A stretch of 64,000 nt of DNA from Saccharum officinarum (taxonomy: Eukaryota; Streptophyta; Magnoliopsida; Poales; Poaceae): NCBI GenBank assembly GCA_020631735.1, contig CM036201.1, positions 75,778,353 to 75,842,352 of the forward strand. The letters run 5' to 3'. Numbering within the stretch: the first letter of the stretch is position 1; every line of letters begins with the position of its first letter. Positions 47,367-58,620 of the stretch are shown in pieces. A program made the position numbers and the translations under genes. The notes under the pieces are model-generated. The model did no database searches. It was not told the DNA's origin and saw only the letters and a program-made list of their open reading frames with translations.

Positions 47367-47747
47367 TTATAAAAATCTTCGTATGCTTTTTTTTAGGTAT
47401 TCACCCGTTTCCCAAGATGTATCCCCTTCATCATGATGACTACATTGTATCTTATATGTTTTCACCACACTGTTTCGAGTAGCCCTTTCTTTGGAATCCA
47501 AAACTCGAATTGGCTGCTCACGATACACCAGATCTGACTTAAGTTTTATGCCTCGAGGTTCAATTCTTTCCTCTGGAACACGCAAACATTTCTTGAGATG
47601 TGATACGTGAAAAACTGGGAATATAGCACCCATTGCTTCTGGTAATTCCAATTTGTAAGCCACTGGACCCTTTCTTTCCAAGATTTTGTAGGGTCCTACA
47701 AATCTAGCAGCAAGCTTTCTGCGTGTTCCAAATCGCTTCTTCTTCAT
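47367..47747 (-). pseudogene. Integrase C terminus with chromodomain
   Basis: A 126-codon frame continues the integrase after an in-frame stop at about 47769. It includes the GPYKILERKG (GPF/Y-type) module and VFHVSHLKKC. The chromodomain-like tail has IRVLDSKE, VVKTYKIQCSHH and DTSWETGEYL. The aromatic-rich chromodomain normally binds methylated H3 tails and steers integration into heterochromatin. The cage residues should be checked against a profile. The last residues end just before the polypurine tract region. Confidence 0.82.
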
Positions 47748-47768
47748 TGGCGTGACTTTTAGATAAAC

Positions 47769-50570
47769 TTAGTCACCAACTTCGAACACAAGCGGTCTCC
47801 TTCTCTTATCCGCATAACTTTTCTGACGTGACTGAGCTGTTCTCATATTTTGCTGAATGATATGAACTTTCTTTTCGGCTTCTTCCACGAAGTCAATACC
47901 ATAATACCTTCTTTCCCCTGGCTCAATCCAGTTTAAAGGTGTTCTACACTTTCGGCCATACAGAGCCTCAAAAGGTGCCATCTTGATACTTTCTTGATAA
48001 CTATTATTATACGCGAATTCTGCTAAAGGTAACCATGACTCCCATGAACCTCTGGAAGACAACACACAAGCTCTTAACATATCTTCTAAAACAGCATTAA
48101 CTCTTTCAGTCTGACCATCTGTTTGAGGATGATAGGCAGTGCTACGAATCAGACTAGTTCCCAAACCTTTATGCAAGTGCTCCCAAAAGTGAGCAGTGAA
48201 CTGTGACCCTCTGTCAGACACTATCGTCTTCGGTATGCCATGCAATCTCACAATCTCCGCCATATACTTCTCGGCATATTGAGGTGGTCTATAATCTGTC
48301 TTGACAGGCAAAAAGTGGGCTGTCTTGGTAAGACGATCCACGATTACCCAAATTGAATCATGGCCTTTCTGAGTAGTGGGCAAACCTGTGATGAAATCCA
48401 TACTTATATCATCCCACTTCCAACTAGGTACTGACAAAGGTTGCAACAATCCGGCAGGTTTCATGTGAATAGCTTTCACTCGACAACATGTGTCACATCT
48501 GGCTACATAAGCTGCAATTTCCTTCTTCATCTTTGTCCACCAATAGCGAGGTCTTAGTTCTTGATACATTTTACTACTGCCAGGATGAATGGACAACTTA
48601 GAGAGATGAGCTTCATCCATAATTTTATTCTTAAGCTCTCTATCCTTCGGAACAACAAGACGGTTGTCGAACCACAACACGTCCTGCTCATCCACTCTGA
48701 AGTGTTTTGAGGGTTCTTCTCTAATTTTCTTTTTGATGTGGAATACCCCTTTGTCTGCTTTCTGACCTTCTATTATCTTACTCTCCAAGGTGCAACTGAT
48801 CTGAATACTATGTAACACGGCAGGGTGCATTAGATTAAAACCATCTTCGAGTAAGGGTTGCATATTCAAACAATGCGACTTTCTACTCAAAGCATCGGCT
48901 ACCACATTGGCTTTCCCAGGGTGATACTGTACATTCAAGTTGTAATCTTTGATTAGTTCTAACCATCTTCGCTGTCTCATGTTCAATTCTGGTTGGGTGA
49001 AAATGTACTTGAGACTCTTATGATCGGTGAAAATATTGCACAGATTACCAAGTAAATAGTGTCTCCAAATCTTTAAGGCATGCACTACGGCGGCAAGCTC
49101 AAGATCATGTGTCGGATAATTGATTTCATGTTTTCTCAACTGACGGGAGGCATAAGCAATGACTCTTCCTTCTTGCATCAGAACACAGCCTAATCCTGTT
49201 TTTGATGCGTCGCAGAACACATCAAAAGGTTTCTCGATGTCTGGCTGTGCAAGAACTGGAGCAGTGGTCAACAGTTTCCGCAAGGTGTGGAAAGCTGTCT
49301 CACACTCCTCTGTCCACACATACTTATGATCTTTCTGTAACAGACTCGTCATCGGCTTGGCAATCTTCGAGAAGTCTGGGATAAAGCGGCGATAGTAACC
49401 AGCTAACCCTAGGAAACTCCTGACTTCTGCCACTGTGGTTGGAGTTTTCCAATCCATAACCTCTTGCACTTTGCTCGGATCTACCGAAACTCCATTCTCA
49501 GATAGAATATGACCAAGGAAAGGAACTTTCTTCAACCAAAATTCACATTTGCTGAACTTAGCATACAACTTATGATCTCTCAGTCTGGTCAAGACAATTT
49601 TCAGATGCTCTTCATGATCTTTCTCATTTTCAGAGTATACTAGAATGTCATCAATGAAGACAACTACAAACTTGTCCAACTCTGGCATGAAAACCGTATT
49701 CATCAGATACATAAAATATGCAGGAGCATTTGTTAAGCCAAAAGACATAACAAGATACTCGTACAACCCGTATCTGGTAGAAAAGGCGGTTTTCGGACAT
49801 CTTGCGGCCTAATCTTTATCTAATGATACCCTGATCTTAGGTCTATCTTGGAGAACACTCTAGCTTTAGCCAGCTGATCAAACAAAACGTCGATATGAGG
49901 CAAAGGATATTTATTCTTGATAGTTACAGCATTAAGAGGTCGATAATCCACACACATTCTCAGAGTACCCTCTTTCTTTTTCTTCACGAACAAGGCAGGA
50001 CATCCCCATTCTGACTTACTCGGTCGGATAAACCCCTTCTTTAACAGTTCTTCCAGTTGCTTTTCAGCTCAGCTAACTCATCCGGAGGCATCCGATAAGG
50101 TCTCCTCGAAATAGGAGCTGTTCCGGGGATCAACTCGATTCCAAACTCAACATCTCTATCTGGAGGAAGGCCAGGTAACTCGTCTGGAAACACATCCGGG
50201 AACTCACACACTACCGGGATCTGGTGGATAGGAACAACTTCCATAGCACAGGTCACACTCACAAGGTCTGTTCTTCTAGGCAATGGTACCAGGAAAGTAC
50301 CCTCTGCCTGGGGATCCTTAAGGGTAAGCATCCGACTGCTTGTATCTATGACTGCCCCCAGTTCTTCATCCAGTTCATTCCTATTATTACATCCAAAACT
50401 AGTCCAGGCATAACTACCAGGTTCACTCGAAACTTCCGACTACCTAACTCAAGGGTTGCCCCTCTAACCATCTTATTGGTTAACACATCAGCCCCTGCTG
50501 AACTTATGCGATAACCATAACTCAATTCTGTGCATAGTTGTTCATGCTTCCGTGCAAATGCTTGACTCAT
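47769..50570 (-). pseudogene. Gypsy pol: protease remnant, RT, RNase H, integrase
   Basis: Minus-strand pol is spread over three frames. 50570-50346 carries the protease C-terminal half ([20 protein letters not shown]). 50331-50041 carries the RT N terminus ([25 protein letters not shown]). Frame breaks follow near 50066 and 49800. The long frame 49766-47769 holds RT from [12 protein letters not shown] with FIDDILVYS (about residues 37-45) and RNase H ([10 protein letters not shown], with DADALSR-like VADALSRK). The integrase has its HHCC finger and D (MDFITGLP), D (VSDRGSQF) and E (GQTERVNAV) residues. A stop separates it from the chromodomain part. Catalytic residues of RT and integrase look intact despite the frame damage. 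Confidence 0.92.
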
Positions 50571-51822
50571 AAAAGAATGCGAGGATCCAAATCAAATAGA
50601 ACAACTGCAGGGTGATGGTTAACAAGAAACTTACCGGCAGTTACAGGCTCTCCCTCAGGAATCTCATCAACGGTGGTATGGTGTACACGGGCAGTGTAAG
50701 TCTGTTGCTTCTTTTTAGGCGGATAAGGGCAGAACTTTGAAAAGTGACCTGGCTGACCACAATTGTAGCAGGGCCCCTTCACTGTACCAGCAGATCCTAT
50801 AGCTCCCTTGGAGTTGCTCTGTTCTGTAGCTGCGGTGATCTTTGCTGGCGGCACGGCCATCTTGTACGGCTTCTGTGGTCCCTTGTAGTTCTGGGTCTTA
50901 TGCTGTGGAGGCCTGAACCTTGCACCAGGTGCGGACGGACGATAAGAAGGACGATTTATAGTGACAACTCTGGACTGTGATGGTCCTGACTCAAACACTC
51001 TCTTGCGATTCTTGGATGCAGTGTAGGCGTTGTTGTTCTTTTCTTGTTTCAAACAATCACTGACAAAGTCATTGAATCTGGCACGGATATTGGTACCCAC
51101 ATGCTTCATCATCTTCGGACTTAACCCTCTCTTGAAACTAGCAATTCTCTTTGCATCTGTGTCGACCATGTCTGGAGCATAACGGCACAAGTTGTTAAAG
51201 GCATGCAGATACTGTGTCACAGTCTTGGTACCCTGATTCAAGGCCAAGAACTCTCCGAGCTTCATTTCAACCAACCCTGGGGGAATATAAACTCCCCTAA
51301 ATGCTTCAGTGAATTCTCTCCAAGTAATCTGGGCATTGGGAGGAAAGGTGGTGCGGTGATGCTTCCACCACATCCCTGCCGGTCCCTGTAGCTGATGTGC
51401 AGCATATTCTGTTTTTAGAACTTCTGTCGGCCTCAACACACGGAACTTATCTTCCATAGTGTTGATCCATTCTTCAGCGTCGAGTGGCTCTGCTGCTTCC
51501 TTAAAAATAGGTGGCCTAGTATCCATGAAATCCTTGAAATTACTGTACTGGTTCACCCCATGACCACCACCTTGATTATTACCTCTCTAACATTCTCGGC
51601 GATGGTACACAGAAAATCTTCCATATTCCTCTGTGATTGCTCGGCATTGCACTGGCTACCAAGGAACTATGCGAAGAATACCTCTGCAGTGAGCGGTGGA
51701 GGAGGGGGCAATTGTGGCTCTGGCTCCTGGTGGTTGACGTTGTTTGCACCACCCCCACCAGCCCCTGCACTGTTGCCACCAGTTTCAGCGGCCTCATACG
51801 TGGCACGACGAGTGTTTGCCAT
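50567..51822 (-). pseudogene. Gypsy gag with CCHC zinc knuckle, broken
   Basis: Gag probably starts at the ATG at 51822 (MANTRRATYE). An in-frame stop occurs near 51672 and a frameshift near 51560. The main 329-codon frame (51556-50567) follows. It holds the retrotransposon gag capsid region (FKEAAEPLDAEEWINTME, GPAGMWWKHH, LGEFLALNQGTKTVTQYL) and a nucleocapsid knuckle CYNCGQPGHFSKFC. Just after VLFD the frame is lost by what looks like a one-base deletion at the protease active site, so the protease is cut off from gag. The start codon is directly preceded by TGCAG, a possible splice acceptor. Confidence 0.9.
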
Positions 51823-52179
51823 CTGCATATTTCAGCAACAAGTAATAATTGAGCGAAGTTGTAGTAATTGTATTCGAATGAACAATCATACCATACTGAA
51901 TTCATTGGAGAGAACAAGTCATACAATAAAACAGAGGCACAATAATCACATTCCAATTAAAACAACATCACTAATTAAATTACTTCGAAAGCAACATCGC
52001 GTTCCATACAACCACGTTGCCAGCATACACACACTGGACTTTTATGCGTTCGGGCATCGCATACACAATCAGGTTCCAAAAGATCGTCAGTCTCAAGATC
52101 GAACAGGATACAACACGATACATTGAAACCAAAAGAAGGCCATCGTGACAGAGCCTAGCTACTAACGTAGGGCACTATC

Positions 52180-53154
52180 CTACTCTTCGGGGCCATCGTC
52201 GAGCTCGGAGGCGTCACCATTGCTACCATCAGTAGCAGCGTCGTCGTCGACGTCCATCTGGGCGGCGTCCGGAGGAGCATACGGGCCCATCCCGTTGTAG
52301 AGGGCATGAAACTCTTCATGCAAGTTGGCATTATACTCTTCTAGCTCCTTGACCCTCTGCCTCAGAAGGTCCCTCTCGTTCCAGGCTTCATTCCTTTCCT
52401 GCACTAGTTGTCCCATCATGCGGTCTGCATTTCTGTTGGTCTGAGTCAACGTCTGCACCCGCTGCATGGCACTCTCACCTCTCTCGAGAGCCCGGTCTCG
52501 CTGCAAGCTCATGTCGGCCAACTGCTCCTGCAAGCTAGCTATATCACGTGCTTGCTTCTTCTTCTGCTTCCTTGCTTCAAGCCGGTCATCGCCACGCAGA
52601 CCAGTCAAGGTCCAATAGGTACTCTCAAGACCCTGGTATGCTCTAATGGTTGCATACATGACACTCATTGCGTGGTTGTCGCTAGCCCGTCCTTCACTTG
52701 GGCCTCTAACCAGGGCACTTCCTTGCGGTTGCACCCAAATGGCATCACGAGGATCATCTCTCGGAAAAGTACCGGCCAAAGCGGCTGCCAACTAATTGAG
52801 AAACCTACTCATTATGTCTCGGATGACGCGAAAGGCTGCGCCCTCTGCACCCTCAACCGGAGTGCGTCCTTCAAACTCCAAATGCCAACCATCCCATTCT
52901 GGCGCATCACCAAGAGCAGGGACGGTGATTTCCACTACTACAAGTTCATCCTCAGCTAGCTGGCTCTCACTCCAAGAGTACACCGGCTCTTGACCCTCCG
53001 GGTACCCCACATCATGGAGCACTCTCCAAAGCAAGGTGGGCATGCCAAACTCGCTTAAAAAAGTGTCTGTGCTGCGACGCTCCCGCGGGGCCATCTGGTG
53101 ACGGGGTGCTCTTCCACCAGTGGACTTACGGGTAGTCTGCTTCATGCGGGCCAT
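52180..53154 (-). pseudogene. Extra ORF upstream of gag: histone-H3-tail-like N terminus, coiled coil, acidic tail
   Basis: From the ATG at 53154 the minus strand encodes MARMKQTTRKSTGG followed by RAPRHQMA. Aligned to the H3 N-terminal tail this matches 16 of 21 residues after the initiator Met. It keeps R2, K4, Q5, R8, K9, S10, T11, G12, G13 and R17 but differs at T3, A7, K14, K18 and L20. An unrecognised central part follows (about residues 22-120). A single in-frame TAG (52792-52794) interrupts the frame, which then continues in the same register. That part has a charged heptad-rich stretch typical of a coiled coil (about 190-300) and an acidic C terminus (MDVDDDAATDG...ELDDGPEE). It ends 357 bp before the gag ATG. 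An in-frame ATG also exists 12 codons upstream (53190). The CTACAG before 53154 could be a splice acceptor that would expose the tail at the true N terminus. Function is unknown; chromatin interaction is inferred. Confidence 0.8.
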
Positions 53155-53928
53155 CTGTAGCACAAGTTTTAAATTACCCGGTGAGAACATATTTTAAGTT
53201 GATGTCACTTTTATCAAACTGGGATAATCCTTTTATAAGGGGAGGAATGCATGTTATGAATGAAATGCACAGGCAGTATGATGCATGCATGAGTCTTACG
53301 TTCTCACAAACTTAGAAAATAAAGACATCTAACGATGAATTCAGTGGTATACAAACGATCCCTCATATACGTAACTAATTCGATCTACACGATAAACGCT
53401 GTTATGTACATGCAGAAAATTCATTTCAGCCCATTCCCCATGAATGCATAAAAGCAGTAAATCTACCTACACGCTCTACACGAATCCTCAGATGCGTGTA
53501 CAACGGTAGTAACTACCCAAACACATCGTCCTATTGACGGCATCGCCTCAACAGATGGAACACCCACACATATGATACTTTCATAAAAACATGTGTAGAA
53601 CATGTAATTATTCTAGTATCATATAAGCACTCTCCCTAGATCGGCGGTGTATCCGATCATGCTCTCACAGCTCACACTTACCAAAGCGTAGAGGTAACTG
53701 ATCCATACATTACCACTCAATTAAGTGACACTCATACAATAGCACGCCGTATGAGCAACGAAAGAGAAATATGGTGCAAGAACCCCAAGTTAGTACTTAA
53801 ATAGCCACCTAGAGTCCTTAACTGGGCATACAGGATATGACCACTGGCACACCTTTAATTTTAAAATCACACTTTTTAAACAGAATTTTATTTTAAATAC
53901 ACTTATGAACAGTAATCACGCTAAACCA

Positions 53929-53940
53929 GCTCCGATGCCA
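53929..53940 (-). other. Primer-binding site of the Gypsy element, mutated
   Basis: Two bases inside the 5' LTR the minus strand reads TGGCATCGGAGC. This is close to the common plant methionine-tRNA site TGGTATCAGAGC, with two transitions. Confidence 0.75.
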
Positions 53941-53942
53941 GC

Positions 53943-56900
53943 TATAACAGAACCGCCCAATTATACGAGATTAAGTAGGAAAATCATCCAACGGAAGGAC
54001 AATTTAACAAACTTAAGCCCGTATAACCCGGTAGTCCGTGAAATCTCGACGGGTTTCAAACCATTTCACATAACAGCCAAGATCGTACTAAGTTTAGCGG
54101 TCACCATCATAAGTTACATAAAAGTTCGCGGCATAAAATACATCGGAGTTTAAACATAGTTATTACAAACCAGGTTCGAATAAAAGTAGCGGAAGCAGTA
54201 GTTCAAATCACGCACACACACAGCGTTTTAAAATAAAGTGCCAGCTTATGATCATCTCCAGCAAAAGCATCAGACGAGAAGTAGCGAATGACCATTGCCC
54301 ATGGTCCTAAGCTTCGCCCATCGCAGGATAGAGGCAGTTGATACAGTAGCCGTAATACATCTGCCCATCTGCAACAAGTGGGAACAAAGCCCTGAGTACG
54401 AGAAGTTACTCAGCTAGACTTACCCGACAGAACCAAAATAAAATGACACCAAGGATCATGATAGACTTTCTGGTGGGGTAGCTGACTCATTTGTAAGAAA
54501 AGCATTTTCAACTTAACAATTCTTTTCTAAAAGTATGCAGTAATTTAATCTTTATTACCCTGTCAACTATGTTTGCATCTGTGCTAGAGTAATATATAAT
54601 TAAGCAAGTAAGGATTACCAATGCTTATTAACAATAATTTCCATGTCATCTTTCACATAACTATCCAAGTGTTTTATCAATATTACTACGATGAAGTAGC
54701 TAAAGTCAAGTATTCACTATCCAGTGGACGATGGCGATTCGAATCGATTATTAACCAGCTGGTAATTTATTCCTCACACAAACCTCACTCACCCGCTAAA
54801 GTGAGGTATTGGTCACCGAGTCAACCATTCGGTAAAGTCGCGAGCTTGCCAGGAACCACATGTACCCGGGGGCCACCCGACTGCTCTTTGGCCTTATCAT
54901 CGCGCCCCCGTATCCTGCCACTACTGCTCCGGTACAGTGCGTTGCGGGCAATCCACTCGGCCCGAATAATCTCCCAGCTTCGCGGTCGAAAGGTACATTA
55001 TTCGGCCAGCTAAATGTGAGGCATGCGTTCAACATGACTCGAGCCCAACAACGGTCGGTCCTTAATCAACACAGACGAAAAACACTAAAATCTGAAACCC
55101 TGCAAGTTTCCGTCCGGTCTCAGGTTCATTTCGACACTTAGTTATTCTCATATGACATACTTTCACATAAATCCAGGTAATACCCTATAGCTCGTGGATG
55201 ATAGGCAATCACCCGACTTCTACCGGTCTAAGCAAACTAAGCAATTATTGACCGCGGACACTAGGGTGACAAGGATCGGTAAAGCAAGGTGAAACAAGGT
55301 ATAATGCAACAACGTTTGCAAACAACTCCTAAACGTAATGCATCAAATTAAGTAAAGTTAATAATAAATTATTTGCAAACCGGGAGAGAAATGCTTCGGG
55401 GCTCGCCTCTCTCAAAAGAGCTCGGACGGTGGTCGGGGCACTCTGGAAGATCTTCACCGACCTCCTCTTCGGCTTCGGTCGCCTCCTGCGCTTGCACCTC
55501 GAACTGCTCTTCCGGGTCCTCGGGAACTGCTACCGAGGTCACTTCCTGCGATCCTGTATGATGCAGAAGTATAAGTGCTCATGCCTAGGTGCATTGCAGG
55601 GATGACATGAGATGATGATGAATGAATGAGATGTAATGAGCATGTTACTTTATTTGGATTACGTGGAACTTACGACTCTTCTACAAGGTAGTCTACGTCA
55701 TTCAAGAACATGTACTCAAAAACTACCACCACTAATCTCTACCATGCAAAGGCACACTCACACTTAAAATGCTTCAAAGATACACCAAAGCATAGTTTAC
55801 TAACTAATCTTGCATTAAAGGTTGAGTGTAAACCCTAATTAGCACTATGCTTGAACAGCAACACATATTTTGGTAGCACAGAAAAAAAAATCTTAGAAAA
55901 TTACAGCGGATTACCAACATTAATTCTAGCATGCCACAAAATTTTCATTGCATTTGGATTATTAGAACTGTCTATACAAAAATAACAAGCTAAGGCCTAA
56001 AAACGAGCATGAAAATACTTTGCATTATAAAAAGTATCAAACAACAGATTTAGTAATTTTCCTACTTTCTACACAGTAAATAATCACTGTAGAAAAATTA
56101 TTACTTGCATGTTTTATTCACATTTATTTAATTAACAAAAATAGCAAATACTAGTGATAGAAAGCATTTGAACTACACCTACACATTTTTCTACAGAACA
56201 GGCATGATATATAATTTTCCTAGCAAGTACATGGCACAAAAAGATTAACAAACTTAGAATCACATTTTTCTGATTTTTCTATAATTTATTATCAATTTTT
56301 CAAGAAAACACCAAATCCAAGGATTAAATAAAATACTATAGAAAAGTACTGAAATATTGACATGCAATATTTTTATATTGTAGATCTGGTTCCAATGAGT
56401 CCATAGAAATTTATTTCATAATTTTTGGAGCTGAAAGGGCAACAAAAACATTTTCCAAAGTATTTTTCATCATGAATAATAAAAGAAAATAAAAATTGAT
56501 TTTTCAATATTGGTACTGGGCCGGCCCGTGGGAGTTAACCGGCCCGTGGCCTTTCTCGGCCCGGTTCGCGCGCGCGGGGAAAGGTGAGCCGGCCCGCTCG
56601 GAGGCGCGGCCCACAGGGCGGTTGGCCCAGTGAAGACCGAAGGGGGGAAAGAAGAACAGAGCGGCCTCGTCGGCGTTCGTGACCTCGACGTCGCGGCGGT
56701 GGCTGACGGCCAAACGGCCATTTCCGGCCACGTCCCGACCATCGAGCGAGCGCACAATATTCGCGAGGAACTAGCGAACTCGAGAGGGAGGCTTGGAAGA
56801 ACGGAGAGGGAGCGAGCGAGGCGGTGGACGGGGCGCGAGCTTGGCGGTCCCGACGCGGTGGCGCGGCGGGGGCGGAGAAATGGAACCCTACCGGAGCGAG

Positions 56901-57854
56901 CAAGGTGATGGTGGCGCCCGTTCGGAGGAGAGGAGAAGGGGGCAGAGCTTCGTGCACGACCAATCGGACGGTGGAGATCCAACGGCGTCGGAACACGACG
57001 GTGAAGGTGGGGGCGTGCGGTGGCGAGCGGCGTTCCCGCTCGGTTTCTCCGAAGGGAGGGAGAAGGGGAGCGAGTGAGTGGCGAGCGGGATGGAGACCAG
57101 GTGCCCGGGGCGATTTGAAGCGGAGCGCGAGCGCGGGGTCCACGGCGGCCACGCGGGGGCGTCGCCGGCATGCGGCTGCCACACGGCGAGCGTGTTCTGC
57201 CGCGGCGCCAGCGAGCCGCACGCGCGCGCGGGAAGAGGAAGGGGGAAGAGGAAGGGGGCTGGCTTGGGCCAGGCCGAGGCGGGGGAGCGGGCGCGGGCGT
57301 GCTCGGGAGTGGCGCGGGCCATTTCGGCCAGCGGGCCGAAACCGAGGCGGCGGCCTGCTTAGGTTAGGTTTTGATTTTTCAAATTTCTAAATTCAAACCA
57401 ATTTTAAATACAGTTTTCAAACCCTATTTTGAATAAGAAAAAGACCTTTTCTGGAAATGACCCAAAAATAAAAGTTGCTTAGAATTTAATTCTCTACAAC
57501 TTTGATTAAGGGGCCAACTATAAATTCTCAACAGGTTTTGAATTGGAGAATGAAAGCTAAAATAGGGAGTATTTTTGAATATTTTCAGAATACATTTTTG
57601 AAACCAGTTTTTGACAAAACTTTGAGTAATTTAGTTGCTCCAAAAATTTGACCTATAATTCTAAGTGATATAAAATTTGTAGTCGCACAATTTTGATGAA
57701 AGGTAATTAGCACATTAACATATTACATCATGAATACCATTTTCCAAGCTTTTATTTCATTCAAGTTATAATATTACCATATATGATTATGGATGATATG
57801 AATGTCATGCTTATGATTGCCATGCAAAAGCTTGCGTAACACCGGGGTGTTACA
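53943..57854 (-). repeat. 5' LTR of the Gypsy element (3912 bp)
   Basis: On the minus strand it begins TGTAACACCCCGGTG and ends with the TGTTATA form of the usual TGTTACA, so one terminal base is changed. It is collinear with the 3' LTR over its whole length and includes the 620-bp segment (55078-55697) and 28-bp segment missing there. Differences elsewhere are mostly scattered single bases, many of them C/T or G/A, as expected from methylation decay. Confidence 0.92.
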
Positions 57855-57919
57855 GGCTCCGGCCAAAAGCCAGCCACGGCTGATGAATTGAAGATGAGAC
57901 GATCTGAACCGGATCTTCG

Positions 57920-58290
57920 TTACTTTTTATCCTTAGGAAAAAACAAAAGACGATCAGAAGCTAGAATCGCAGCTGCCGCGCTACACTGAACTACACTATG
58001 AGGTAGGCGGCGGGCAGGGCCAGGTTGCATGTCGAGTCTCCTCAGATCATGTACGTCCGGTCGGAGAGGAGACGCGGGCGCGCAGACACGCGGCGCGGCG
58101 AGGCGAGGCGGCGGCACTCAGCCCGACCGCACGGACTCGTGGTGCGGCAAGGCAGCGACAGTCGGCCTAGCCGCGCGGACGCGTGGGGCTGTGCGTTGCT
58201 CGCGTCAGCCATGGCGTCGTGCAGAGTGAGTCTCGCAGTCGGTCGAACGGAATCACCAGATCAGGAGCAAGCAGCGGCATCACGGTGATC
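57920..58290. other. GC-rich payload of the Mutator-like element
   Basis: This stretch is rich in CG-containing words (gcgcgg, cgcggacgcg) and sits between AT-rich arms of the TIR element. Short open frames exist on both strands (for example 58025-58288 plus), but I recognise no protein. It is a candidate captured gene fragment. Confidence 0.45.
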
Positions 58291-58620
58291 GATCTTAGGA
58301 TTCGTCGTTAGGTATACGAGCAGCGGCATTGTTGCCTTTTTTTAATATATAGGCAGCACGGGTATACAATCTCTTTCATATGGGACAGGGGCACCATCGG
58401 AATCAAATTTCCAAGTGAACATGGACATGTAACATTGATGGCAATAAAGGAAACAAATTATCTCAATGAATGGCAGTTAGGGAAATAAAACCCATGTGAT
58501 GGCAGTTAAGGAATCAAAAAATACAAAATGATGGTAGTTAAGGAATTCTATAAATTTTGATGGCAACCAGAGAATCAGTATAATTTTTTATGGCAATGAG
58601 CAAATTCTCTCAATGAATTA

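Larger units (their letters stand above)
44068..57854 (-). mobile_element. Gypsy chromovirus-type (Tekay/Del-like) retrotransposon, full length, defective
   Basis: A 13,787-bp element on the minus strand is flanked by ggctc at 44063-44067 and 57855-57859. Reading on the minus strand the order is 5' LTR (57854-53943), primer-binding site, an extra ORF with a histone-H3-like N terminus, gag, protease, RT, RNase H, integrase, chromodomain, polypurine tract and 3' LTR (47315-44068). RT before integrase marks Gypsy. The C-terminal chromodomain and very long LTRs point to the Tekay/Del chromovirus clade. Several stops and frameshifts make this copy non-autonomous. Two solo LTRs of the same family lie at 666-4744 and 18558-22716. 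Confidence 0.93.
43768..58611. mobile_element. Mutator-like TIR element with GC-rich payload, split by a Gypsy element
   Basis: Inverted ends match: gagaaaatttgctcattgcc on the left and ggcaatgagcaaattctc on the right, with further inverted similarity inward (ttaactgccatca / tgatggcagttaa). A 9-bp duplication aatgaatta is at 43759-43767 and 58612-58620, the size typical of Mutator. Subtracting the Gypsy element and its TSD leaves about 1.05 kb. The interior right half (57920-58290) is strongly GC-rich compared with the AT-rich arms. That pattern is seen in Pack-MULEs that carry gene fragments. No transposase is present. The left TIR appears one or two bases short. Confidence 0.75.

Noticed and set aside
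52792..53190. A genuine histone H3 gene
   Set aside because: Only the first 21 residues match H3; the histone fold is absent and the ORF lies in frame order inside a retrotransposon.
56470..57390. Long frames in the GC-rich block of the 5' LTR
   Set aside because: Same reason as for the 3' LTR copy.
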